Assembly (NCBI GenBank): GCA_905250115.1
Contig: CAJNOI010000020.1
Span: 594,804 to 658,803, forward strand
From: Adineta steineri
Taxonomy: Eukaryota; Rotifera; Eurotatoria; Adinetida; Adinetidae
Reading direction: 5' to 3'
DNA: 64,000 nucleotides
Part shown: positions 1-11,451 of the stretch, piece by piece
Numbering within the stretch: the first letter of the stretch is position 1
Layout of the letters: each line of letters begins with the position of its first letter
Program-made: the position numbers and the translations under genes
Notes under the pieces: model-generated
What the model was told of the DNA's origin: nothing
The model's input: only the letters and a program-made list of their open reading frames with translations
The model's database searches: none

Positions 1-1933
1 AATGGTGGTGGTCTTGCTCAATATTAAATATTTCTAAGTTGTTCTTGTTATTGCCTGAAGAACACTATATCGTATATATTATATTACGTTAAATGACATA
101 ATATATATATATAACGGTATCTATAAATTTGTCATCATTCTTTCGTTTTTCTTTCTACATTTCAATTTTCATTGGTCGCATACAGATTAGAAGAATCGAT
201 TTCTTCATTGCCATCGTTTTTATGTGTTTTTTATTGTATTGTTTATTGTTCTTTTAAAAAATATTTCGTTTTTTTTTCTTCTTCCTAGAATACTATCGTT
301 CATGCTATTTCTTTTTTTTTCTCTTTTTCAAAATAAAAAAAAGAAAAAATCAATGATAAATTTCATAGCTAATTATGCAATTAAGAAATTAACTTATTAT
401 TTATGAATTGAAAATGAATAATTAATCAATTAATTGTCAGTGTGTTTTTTTAATTATCAAAACAACAACAAAGTACCTAACTAATTTAGATCTTGTGTTT
501 TTCTATTCTCTTGAAAGTAGAACAAATTTGATACTTTAATATATAATGTTGAATGATCCATTATATTTATACAATGAAAAGAAGAATACCGCTGTTCAAT
601 AAGAAGCGGAAATTGTGACGGTTGTTCGTCTATCTATTCATTAGCTATAGAAAAATATTTTTAGATTTTACAATGACAAGGGATATTTGTCAAGATTTAT
701 ATAGACTCTTTCAGACAGGAGAAAAAAAACGGTTTTTTATACTTTTTTTATATGTATTCGATAAGTCTTATCAGTTGAAGAGTCGTTGTACGATTTTCAA
801 GAGATGACGAATGAGTTTTTTTCTACTCAACTCACTATCAACAAATAATCGCTTCATCTCTCTCGTGTCTGTTATCAATACAGAACTTGTCAATGTATGT
901 TTTAAAGAGTAAAATAAATATCTGTTATATATATATAGATAATTTATATTCGATTAATTGATCAGTTATTGAAGAATATCGGAATATCACGTACAGACTT
1001 GAGATATACATATACGCATACTCCCACGTGAATTGCTCAGGAGTATTTTTTTACAACATACATACATGTTTGATAGATTGATGACAGACGATTTACGTGC
1101 ATTAGATCAAACATAAAGATAAAAAAGTAGCTAAAAAAGAAAAGAAAATGTAAGTTTGTTTTTTTGTTACATGAATAAATCTAATAAAAGAATACTCGAG
1201 TCACCTGGATAGTAATAATAACAGAACTGAGTCAAATGATAATAATTATAATAGTAAATCTGTCCTCTTTTCATCGTTGATAAAAAGAAAAAAAAGAATT
1301 TTATATATATCAAATAGACTTCTTTTTCATATCGAAAGAGTCGTTCGATCTTTTCTTTTTTTGACAATATTTATCTACATGTATCGTATATAAGTAAATA
1401 TGTATGTGTATCAGAGAAGCAGAATCTTCCACAAAATCAAAAATTTCTAATCCCTCGGAATTTTTGTTCGAAAATTTCCTCATACCCACCCTTAGTTACT
1501 CCGCAAAAACTTCCCTCCCCGCACGAGAAAGATTCTGCACTTCCGATGTGTGTGTGTGTGTGTTTTTCGTAATAAAATGGTATATATATATATATATTAA
1601 TAGTCTTTTCCACTGTATCATTTCTAATTGGAAAGGTTAGTGCTGACAGATAGATTTGATGTTTATGTTTCAATAGAAGGAAAAAACGCGTCGTTTGAAA
1701 TGAAACATCTTTCATTCATTAGCATTTTTGATGTGAAGAGAGTCAGATAGAAAAGCTAAATATATATTATATATACACATATATATATAGAGAAAGAGAG
1801 AGAGAGAGAGAGATAACGTCGTAGTTAAAGTGACACATCTGTTATTCCAGTTAAAACTATATCTTTTCCAGGAGCATCATCGATCATGAAACAAGTCAAT
1901 AACAATCCTGGTTAATTCGATATAAATAGATAC
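1..1933. other. Non-coding flank upstream of SLC6 gene
   Basis: I see no convincing coding exon here. The stretch is A+T-rich with many short T and A runs. It holds a (TG)n microsatellite at about 1546-1562, alternating TA runs near 1578-1598 and 1760-1790, and a (GA)n run at about 1790-1813, some 120 bp before the transporter start. The first ~50 bases read on the minus strand could be the end of a coding exon running off the window (short open frame ending in three His codons), but this is too short to call. Confidence 0.5.
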
Positions 1934-3877
1934 ATGACTACGAATACAAATAATCAAGAATATATGCCAATGTCCATTACAAAAAATCGCCATCAATCAG
2001 AACCAAGAAATAATATGCTTGCTTTAACAACAATAACATCAACACCACCATCAATAGTTGGAACAATAGATAAATCTAATAAAATAATTAAACGAGTTGA
2101 ACGTGCTAATTGGAGTAATCGTATTGTTTATCTTTTATCAATTATTGGTTTCGTTGTTGATCTTGGTATCAAGAGATTTTATATTTAAATCTTTAAATTT
2201 TCATTTCTTTTTTTTTTTTTAAGGAAATGTTTGGCGTTTTCCAACAACATGTTATCGAAATGGTGGCGGTGCATTTCTTCTTCCTTACTTTACTTTTCTC
2301 TTTCTTGTCGGTCTTCCCTGTAAGTTTTTTTTTTCTTTTCAATTAATTATCAAAACTTTTATAATAACTTTACAGGTATGTATATGGAATTATGCATTGG
2401 ACAATATCATCGTCTTGGTTATATTACAATATGGGATAAAGTTTATCCTCCATTAAAAGGAATTGGTTATTCAATGTTAATTATTAATTTATATGTATTA
2501 TCATACTATAATACAATTATTGCATGGTCTGTTCATTATTGTATAGCATCATTTCGTGCAGTTGTACCATGGACATTGTGTAATAATAAATGGAATACAC
2601 AATCATGTTATTCATTACATGATAATACATCATTAAATATGACAAATAATGCATCACATTCATCAACAGATGAATATTATGAACGACGTATGCTTAGATC
2701 TCATTTATCACCAGGTATAAATCAATTAGGTTCACTACAATGGGAATTAGTTGGATGTTCAATAATTGTTTTTATTCTTATTTATCTATCAATATTTAAA
2801 GGTGTTAAAACAGCTGGTAAAGCAATATGGTTTACAGCATTAGTACCTTATGCTGTATTAATTATTCTATTATTACGTTCATTAACACTTGATGGAATAT
2901 TTGAAGGTTTAAAATATTATGTTAAACCATCATTTGAACGTCTAGGTGAATATTCTGTATGGCAAGCAGCTGCTGTACAAATATTTTTTAGTTTAGGACC
3001 CGGTTTTGGTGTATTACTTAGTTATGCTAGTTTTAGTGATACAAATGATAATGTATCTAGTACAGCTTTAATTGCTAGTTTAGTTAATTGTTCAACAAGT
3101 TTATTATATGGTACAGTTGTTTTTGCTGGTCTTGGTTATTTATCACATCGTTTAAAACGTGATGTAACACAATTTACTGATACTGAAATGGGACTTGTAT
3201 TTGTTGTCTATCCAGAATTATTAACATCAATTCGTGCTGCACCATTTTTTTCTATACTTTTCTTTATTATGCTATTAACATTAGGACTTGATAGTGTATT
3301 TGCTGGCGCCGAAAGTATTTATACAGCAATATCTGATGAATTTCCAATATTAGCTCGTCGTCCACGTTTATCACGTGCATGTGTTGTATTAGTCCCATTT
3401 TTAATATCAATACCAACATTAACGCATGGTGGAAAACATGTTATTCGTTTTATGGATTCGTTTGGTACATCACCATCAATAATGTTTATTGTTTTATGTG
3501 AACTTCTAGCAACTGTATGGTTATATGGAATGGATAGATTTAGTAATGATGTTGAAACAATGACTGGACATAAGCCAAGTATCTATTGGCGTATTACATG
3601 TCGTTATATTGCACCATTAATATTATTTGTTCTTTACGTTTTTTCATTTATTCAATTTGATAGTAAAGAATTTTCTTCAATGGGTGAAGGAAAAAATATC
3701 GCATTAAAAGTTAGTATTGCTGGATGGTCAATGAGTACTATATCAACATTACCTATACCAATTTATGCATGTTATTGGTTTTTATATCGACGTCAGGAAA
3801 ATACAACGAAACGAACAACAACAACAACTGTTGTTACAGAAATTATACCTACAAATGAACAGGACCCATTTATATAA
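1934..3877 (+). CDS. SLC6 family Na+/Cl- dependent monoamine-type neurotransmitter transporter
   Basis: Three exons: 1934-2165, 2224-2319 and 2376-3877 (GT-AG introns of 58 and 56 nt; phases close), giving 609 aa, the usual SLC6 length. It would couple inward Na+/Cl- gradients to uptake of an amine across the plasma membrane. TM1 reads VVDLGNVWRF; Asp76 is the residue that binds the amine in serotonin and dopamine transporters (Gly in GABA and glycine carriers). TM3 has SYYNTIIAW with the conserved Tyr, TM6 has [10 protein letters not shown] and TM8 LGLDSVFAG. The large second extracellular loop holds two Cys and N-glycosylation sequons (NMT, NAS). Odd point: the usual RFPY after TM1 is RFPT. 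The C-tail is Thr-rich. A polyadenylation signal AATAAA lies at 3944-3949. Family and amine type are confident; whether serotonin, dopamine or octopamine is carried cannot be told. Confidence 0.95.
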
Positions 3878-6132
3878 ATAAATGAACAGTCGTATTTTAT
3901 GTTTTCTTTTGTGGAGAGTTGTGTAATCTCATTGAAAAAAAAAAATAAAAATCTTTATGATGATCTATATTAATATATATATGAGTATCGTTTAACCCAC
4001 CACCCTCCCCATTTTATTTATATATTTAATGACATTTCGACACATATTTTCTTCCGTGTCAGATTGGCACAAAAAAAAATTAACATGAAATTGTTTTACA
4101 AACTAGTAAACACTATTCATTCACGTATGACTTAAATATAATCTTTTTTTCACGATGCTAAGCACATTGAGTTTGTATATATTAAATCTTGAGTAATGCA
4201 TATATATAATTTTTTATCGGTCCAGTTTCAGCTCAGTCATCAAAGAGAATAATATGTTCGAATATGAAGGTGTCGTCAATAGAAATAATTTCCTCTGGTG
4301 TTTGACCAAAATTATTAATATCATTTAATTCAAGAGAATTTTGTCTGGATATATTCGGCAAGATAATAGTTGCGTCAAATGGTTCCAATTGAATTCTATA
4401 ATGTATTTTAGGATTAAGTTTAATATAATTATCCTTAATTTGGCATATAGCGCAAATCTTTGTCAATTTTTTTCATATATAAATAAAACTGACAATGACG
4501 ATCTTTATACAGTAGTTAGAATTTTCTTGGATATACCTTACTATACTACTGTATATCATCAATTAGATAGAATACATAATTTATAAGTCGAATCGCTTGA
4601 TCTTGTAAAGCATTCGAATTCTTAGTCTTATATAGGAGTAGTATCTTTCCCATATTTTTAAGAAATTCTATTCATGTTTTCGATACATATACATATAAGA
4701 TTTACTATCGATATTTAATCTTGTTCTGTTGAGTTATATTGTCTCGAGTATTGTAACATTTCCCTAGAGTGTAGTTTGCGAAACGACAACATAGGAAGAA
4801 TCCTAAATATCTCAATATTTCTCATATTTTAAGATATGCCATTTGACTGCACTATCCTCATATAAAAAATGAATATAGGATTAGAGATTAGAAAAAAAAA
4901 CGTTTTGAAAATCATCTTTTTTCCATAATGTAACTATCTCATTTATTAACTAATTATTCAGTCATAGTCAAAAATAGCTTTTATACCCAAAAACAATATG
5001 TATTAAGTACAAATATTCAATGCATCTTACGTATAAGATTTATATAGCCGAATATTGTATTCAATAACCTCCAACAGATTGTTGTGATAATGAATTGTTA
5101 AATGAATCGTAATAAGTAAGTTATAAATTATCAAATAAATACTTACAAATATAATGAAACTAATGTTGAAGTAAATATTTATAGTCAAACTGCATAGTTG
5201 ATGTGTATTAGAATCAAGCTCATCATCTATAACCATTCGTAAGACAGATGGAATTATCAATCAGCTATAGAGTAATACAATCATGTAAACGAAAAACAGC
5301 AATATTTAATTGCATTGATCGTTACCTTTTCTTCACTTATTTTTTTTTCGGGAAAAAGCCAAGCATAAATATGCATATGTGCTTGCTCTTATACAGGTGA
5401 CTTTGTTTACATATGGTAAAGCTAACGAAATAGTTACTCATCAACTGCAAGTCCACACAGTACAAAGTGCAATGATCGAACTAAACGTATTGAGTGATAT
5501 GTATAATGTATTAATTGAATATAATAGTCAACTTAAACTCTACATGTATCACAAAGATTATTCAAAAGTAATTTTATATGAACATTTACTATAGTAACTT
5601 CTTTTATTTTAATATTTAAAAACTTTTTAATGACATTTTACTAACAGGACTATTTTTATCCAATAGTTTCCTTGTATAAAACAATATTTAAAAAACACCA
5701 TCATTTTAGATGCATTGAGGTGTGTCTATTCATATAAGACAGCTTCACCTAGCACGCTTTCATATGAGACGAAAAGCATGTCTATTTACGCCTAAGCAAC
5801 GTCATGATTCTCATTAATATATTTTTTATTTCAAAAATAGTTTCATGACATCATTTACATCGACGACACATCATTAAATCAAGAGGTAAATATTAAGATT
5901 GAAAGAGACATATGTTATAAATATTTGATTTAGTGTGTTGTCTGTTATCAATCGTCATAACAATATATGCTTTAGTATTATCAGATTTAAACCCATGAAT
6001 ATACGACTAATAAAATAATTTAAGTTCTATAAATCGTAGATACCGCTATTACGATGTAATCTAATTGCTTAGTACCGGTGATTTTATTACTGGTTCTTAT
6101 ATATTTATATACAAAAAAATAGTTTTAGTCAA
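3878..6132. other. Intergenic region, SLC6 3' end to ASB 3' end
   Basis: The SLC6 3' UTR with AATAAA at 3944-3949 occupies the first ~80 bases. The rest is A+T-rich. Short open frames near 4233-4586, 5027-5260 and 5379-5594 have no recognisable domain, no splice context and low-complexity translations, so I do not call genes. On the minus strand a TTTATT (AATAAA) at 6083-6088 probably ends the ASB transcript. Confidence 0.5.
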
Positions 6133-7784
6133 TTAAACATCATTAAAAAGTAAATATCGTTGTAAGAAAATAGATATATCTAATTTTTTCACAGCATGAT
6201 CAATACGTATTTTCATTGATGAATTAAATAAATATGTTCGAATTTGTTTTCTTGTAATATTTTTTAATGTACGCGGTGTTATTGCATATTGATATATAGT
6301 CATTTTGATTTTTTCATCAAGCTCTGTACATTCAGTAATATAATTTGATTGAAATAAATAAGCAGCATCACAAAGTAATTCAATTAAATATTTATTCGAT
6401 TGAAAACGACGTAAAACTCGTAAAACACTATCTAAAATAAACAAAAAATTTTTTTTTCGAAAAATCTAAATCTAAATAAACAAACCTCGTCCTCTTGAAA
6501 ATGATATTCGAGCACCATAACCAATCAATAAACGAATAATCCTCATATCTAATTGTCGATCACGAGCATGTTTAATATAAGTTACTAATGGTGTTCGATA
6601 TAGTACATGTTGATAATAATGTTGAGGATTATATAAAACTGAATGATTTGGTTGCGCATCATTTTCTAAAAGACATTTAATAATAGTATATTGATTTTGT
6701 AAATTTGATAATTGACAAGCAAGAATTAATGGTATTGTACATTCATTATCTTCATTTGTTTCTTCATTTGTATCGGCACCAAAAGCTTAAAAAGCAAAAA
6801 GAAATATATTAAAAAATAATTTTTTTTTTATTCTAGTACCAATTAATAATTGTATAGCATCAATATGATCTTTTCGAATAGCTAATTCTAATGGTGAATT
6901 ACATAAATCCGGATGTTTATTAACAAAACCTCCATTAATTAATAATTGTTCAATAATATCACATCGTTTAGATTCAATCGATAGAAGAAGTGCATTTCGT
7001 TGTCGAAATTTTCTTGTTACATAATTAACATTTGCACCATAACGACATAATAATATAACAGCACCTAGATTTCCTTCTCGACATGCTTTTATTAATGGTG
7101 TTATACCACTACGTGAAAGTGCATTTGCATTTGCACCATGTTTAAGTATTAATTCTAATGAAGAAAGATTTTCATATGGTAATAAATTTATTTCATAACC
7201 AAGAAAATATTGTTGATTAACATTTGCACCAGAAAAAAGTAATAAACGTGCACATTCAATATGATTATTTTCTAAACAAAGACTTAAGGGTTCTATCATA
7301 ACATCATAATATGGTGTACGAATTGAACATGTTTGAGAATTATTTATTGAAATATGAAAATTAATAAGTGAACCATTATCAATTAAGACATGCATGATAT
7401 CAATAAAACCATATTTTGCAGCTAAATGTATAGGTGAATAACCAGCTTCATCTAAGACATTTACATCGGCTTTATAATCTTCAATAAGAAGACGAACACA
7501 TTCAAAATCATTCTCAAATACAGCATAATGTAATGGTCGAAGACCACGACGAACAGCGCCATTAATATTTAGTTCTTTACAACTAAAAGAAGATAATAGA
7601 ATCGTTTGTTTTTTTTTCTTCTCCTTTTAATAACAAAAATCAAATACCTAAGAATAAATTTAATATCTTTATGTGGTGAATGTTGTACAATAGCATCACG
7701 AAGTAGGATTAAAAGTGAATCGTCATCTATAGCATTAACAGACATTTTCTTGTTGTTGTCGTTATCTTCCTTCTTTTGCATCAT
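6133..7784 (-). CDS. Ankyrin repeat and SOCS box (ASB) protein
   Basis: Four exons on the minus strand: 7784-7648, 7582-6840, 6785-6486 and 6431-6133; phases close to give 492 aa. Ankyrin repeats run from about residue 45 to 330, with hallmarks such as GLRPLHYAV, GYSPIHLAAKYG, GITPLIKACREG and CNSPLELAIRKDH. The last ~49 residues (about 444-492) match a SOCS box: ITPRTLKNITRKQIR, then a C-terminal FLQRYLLF block. In this family the SOCS box recruits elongin B/C and cullin-5, and the ankyrin face selects a substrate for ubiquitination. A second Met 13 codons downstream of the chosen start (MSVNAIDDD) is an equally good start. Which vertebrate ASB it corresponds to cannot be decided. It shares its 1.15-kb upstream region with the divergent bZIP gene. 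Confidence 0.9.
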
Positions 7785-8191
7785 ATAGATTTTTTTGTTT
7801 CGTAGTACTTATACAATTCTGTGTTAGTCGTACATTTTAGTACTCGTACTTTCCTTAGGCTTCTTCTTTTTTTTCTTCGTTTCCTATCATTATAGCATCA
7901 ACTGATCTTTATACGTCGAGGTTGTCGTCTCTTGTATATACAAAAAAAAACATCTACCACTAATGCTATATGCAAGAACTGATTATTAACCATTCAGCCT
8001 CGTGACAAATGACAAGAACAGACATAAATATAGATAGATATGTTAACCTTTCATTATCTTTTTTTAATAATATTTTTTTCTTGCTACTAAATTAACTCCA
8101 GTCGTAAATATAACTACCAATGTTCTCATATGTGTATATATAATAAAAAAAATGAGAAGGCCAAAGTACCTAGACAACTATTATTATCATC

Positions 8192-8796
8192 GGTCAAGTG
8201 AATAAATAAATTGTGTGTACAAAAAGGATAAGTATTGTGTGACCGATACATTCACATAGAATAATGAGAAAAGAATTATGTCGGTCAGTTCGACCTCCTT
8301 ATGTAGATATAGACAATGTATGCTATATATTTGAACAATAATCATATCGGTCATAACTAAGAAAGAAATGCTCTTCATAACCTTTTTCTTTTCTCAAAAA
8401 GATTCAATAGAAAAGCTTTAAATTGACCTTATTCTCTCTTCTTTTCAATGAGAAGAAAAAAAGGACATGACCATCATATCAAGTTGTCGGTCATCCATTC
8501 GATAATTCCTCTTGATCGAAGAAAAGAGAACAACTTTATATGTATACATATATACACATAAGGTCAATAATTGTGTATGCAGATGTTCGTAAGAGAGAGA
8601 GAGAGAGAAAGAAAGAATGAGTATGTATAACGGTCAAGCAGAAAAGAAGAGGGTCAGCTTGACCTAACTCATATTGACCGCAGACATGTATGTACACATC
8701 TGCATCATATTACTTTGACCTAAAACTATAGAGAAAAAAATGAGCGAAAGAATTAGGGCAACGAGAGAAAATCTATTGTAAGAGAAAGAAAGGTCA
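8192..8796. promoter_or_regulatory. Cluster of 14 GGTCA/TGACC nuclear-receptor half-sites
   Basis: GGTCA occurs at 8192, 8283, 8349, 8489, 8562, 8632, 8652 and 8792, and its complement TGACC at 8240, 8424, 8468, 8660, 8675 and 8716 (first base of each). With 15% each of G and C, about 0.5 such words are expected in 605 bp counting both strands. The cluster fills the divergent intergenic region between the ASB gene (start 7784, minus) and the NFIL3-type gene (start 8934, plus), ending 138 bp before the bZIP ATG. GGTCA is the core of AGGTCA, the half-site of nuclear receptors. A (GA)n tract lies at about 8593-8608. The words are seen directly; receptor binding is inference. Confidence 0.6.
8652..8664. 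promoter_or_regulatory. Perfect IR3 (estrogen-response-element-type) palindrome
   Basis: GGTCA-GCT-TGACC is a perfect inverted repeat of the half-site with a 3-base spacer, the arrangement bound by estrogen-receptor-type homodimers. A second copy with one mismatch, GGTCA-GTT-CGACC, lies at 8283-8295. Both sit inside the half-site cluster upstream of the bZIP gene. Confidence 0.5.
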
Positions 8797-8933
8797 GTTT
8801 CGTGTTCGAATCCAACGTGAATAGACGTACATCTTTATTATTCGACAATAACAATGACTACAAGCATACAAGTTCGTTTCTCATAATAATTTTTTTAATA
8901 TTTTATTTTTTTAATATATATCTATAATAGAAA

Positions 8934-10388
8934 ATGCAATCAAATGATTTTCTTCGTTCATCAACATCTCCATTTATTGAAACACCGCAATTACTTCCTG
9001 GTAATTTACAATCTCAATTAAATATGCTCTATGCTCTCACCCAACAACAACAACAGCAACAACAACAGATATCACCTTCTGATTCAAAAATCAAACGTAT
9101 CAAGTATGTTGTTTGAAATTTTTATTCTGAAAATAAATTTTCTTTCTTTTTTTATCAAGAAAATCAATGCCATTACCTAACGAACCTCCAACTCAAGTAC
9201 CATTCATATCTGCAACAGATTCCTCATGTTTAAATTCAATGAATGACCGTGAAATTGTCAAAGTTGTTACAACAGCTGGACCACAATGTGTTGATAAAGA
9301 TTTTTTAACTCAATTGTTAACACGTAAAGATGTTATACCAGCTCGAAAACGTCGTGATTTTATTCCAAATGATATGAAAGATGATCATTATTGGGAACGA
9401 CGACGAAAAAATAATTTAGCTGCTAAACGTTCACGAGAAAAACGACGTTTGAATGATATTGTTCTTGGTATGAGTAAATCAATAATTTATTTTTTTTTAT
9501 TTTCTTCTTTATTTAGAAACAAAAGTAGTTGAATTATCAAATGAAAATGAAACATTAAAAGCTAAACTTCATTTAATGCTTTCACGTTTAAATATGAAAG
9601 AAACTGAAATGGAAAATATATTTGAAGAAGAACAACGTCTTGGTCATATATGTCTTAAACCAGCAACATCAGCATCAGCATTTCTTGCTCAAAATGATAG
9701 TGATAATGATGATGAATATTCTTTACATGAAGATTCTCGTTCTATGCAACAACCAAAAAGCAATGATAATACAGCTATTGATTTAAGCCGAACAGAAGTT
9801 AAAACAGGCAATTTATTACGAAAAAGTCCATCACCTTTAACACCATCACCATCACCACCCAATGAATCTCTATTACAAATTCTCGCTAATCAAATGTTTA
9901 AAACAAAACAACAAGAAACATTAACATCATCATCGTCATCACGTTTATTAACTATTGCTTCACCACCAGATATCAAACCCTTAAAAAGAAATTTTAATCA
10001 ATTACAAGAAGATACTGAACAACAACAAAAATGGGATGATGCAGCAATGGCATTACTTTCATTGAATAAACCACAACCAACACCTCCTGTTGAGCAACAA
10101 GTTGCACTTCAATCAGTTATAAATGGTCTTTTACGTAAACCAAATCCTCCTCCTAAAGCTACTATTGATTATCATAGTCAACAAAATTCAAGTGAAAATT
10201 TTCATCATCATCATACATCATTTGATCAATGGAAAAATTTAATGAATTATTTTTCAACACCGCCATCACAATTATCAACAATGTTTAATACAAGTATGAC
10301 TCAAACACAACAGCAACCACAAAATGAAACTCGTGGTGATATGATGCCATTAAAATTACGAATGAAAATGTTAAATGCAAAAAATTAA
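8934..10388 (+). CDS. NFIL3: NFIL3/E4BP4 (vrille-type) bZIP transcription factor
   Basis: Three exons: 8934-9103, 9160-9467 and 9517-10388, 449 aa. The basic region [17 protein letters not shown] (residues ~137-153) followed by [13 protein letters not shown] and a leucine zipper to ~185 matches NFIL3/vrille rather than PAR factors such as TEF/DBP, which have a different extended basic region. NFIL3 proteins repress or compete at TTAYGTAA sites in circadian, immune and developmental programmes in the nucleus. An intron splits the zipper at the Glu codon, residue 160. There is a polyQ tract (CAA/CAG, residues ~37-45) and long Ser/Pro/Gln-rich flanks. The motif IDLSRTEVK in the C-terminal half resembles a PxDLS-type corepressor contact, which is a guess. 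AATAAA lies at 10921. Its upstream region carries the half-site cluster. Confidence 0.9.
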
Positions 10389-11451
10389 CATGACAAGAAA
10401 ACATATGCAAAATTAAAATACAAGTTATAACAGTAAAGCGAACAGTGTTCGTATATATGTATATCTATTTGAGGAATCAATTTTATTATATATAGAAAAA
10501 AAATTAATATGAAACATAAATGGCGGCGGCGAGGGTTGAGCAGCGACACACTCCAACTTAGGAGATAGTTGTATAAAGCAAAAAAGAAAGCGAAGGCGTA
10601 TTAGGACAGTGTGCGGTAATAAGAACGCAAGCGAGGCCCTTCATTACAGTTCGGCGCGCTCATCAAAGCGATCTGCACAGATTAGAAATCTTAACTATTC
10701 AACATCAAATAGGCAAAGAAAAAAACGAAGATATGTATATTGTAGTTATTATATAAACGAAAAAAAAATATATTATACTGATATTGTACTTAAATTGTTT
10801 ATATTGCATGTTTTTTTTCTTTCTTGTGTATTGACATTCTAGTTTTTATCATCTTATTATACATCGAATATTTTACTCCGAATGTTGTTAAACGTTTTGT
10901 TTTGTTTCTTTTCTTTTTTAAATAAATAATTAAGCAATATGAAAAGAATTTAGTTTTTTATTTCTTAACCCTATCATCATATATTGTACAACGAAAGTTT
11001 CATAAGACTATTAAAAAAGAATGCATATATTAATATCTACGGCTTCACTTTAATCAAGTTTGAACTGAACCATGAAGGTCATGTACATCTTCCAATGTAT
11101 ATGATAGTAAGTACACCTTTTTTTTTCTCTTCATATTGAATATACATTTGAATACAAAAAGAGATTGCATAAACATTCTTTTTTTCTTTCTCGGTTATGT
11201 TCATACCAATAGATGATCGATGTTCATAGCTCATTTAAAATGACAGTCGATCGCTGTTAGTAACTTTTCGTTTTTCTTTTTTTCAACTGAATACGAATAA
11301 AAGCAATCTTCAATATTCACCTGTTCATTCAACCATATCACATTCATTCATTTTTGAATAAACATTCATTACTTCTGTTCTTCCAATATTGTTTAATAAA
11401 GATAGAAAGAAAGAAGAAGGCGATTCATAAGACATATTTAAACGGTCAACT
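10389..11451. other. NFIL3 3' UTR with a G+C-rich patch, then intergenic
   Basis: The 3' UTR probably runs to AATAAA at 10921-10926. Inside it, about 10519-10690, base composition changes sharply: GGCGGCGGCGAGG followed by many GCG/CGC words, in an otherwise ~70% A+T neighbourhood. No protein domain is seen there. From 10927 to 11451 nothing is recognised beyond T-runs; the last part is presumably the cyclophilin promoter and 5' UTR. Confidence 0.5.

Noticed and set aside
4233..4586. Overlapping opposite-strand open frames as genes
   Set aside because: Short, no domain, no splice or UTR context; expected by chance in A+T-rich DNA.
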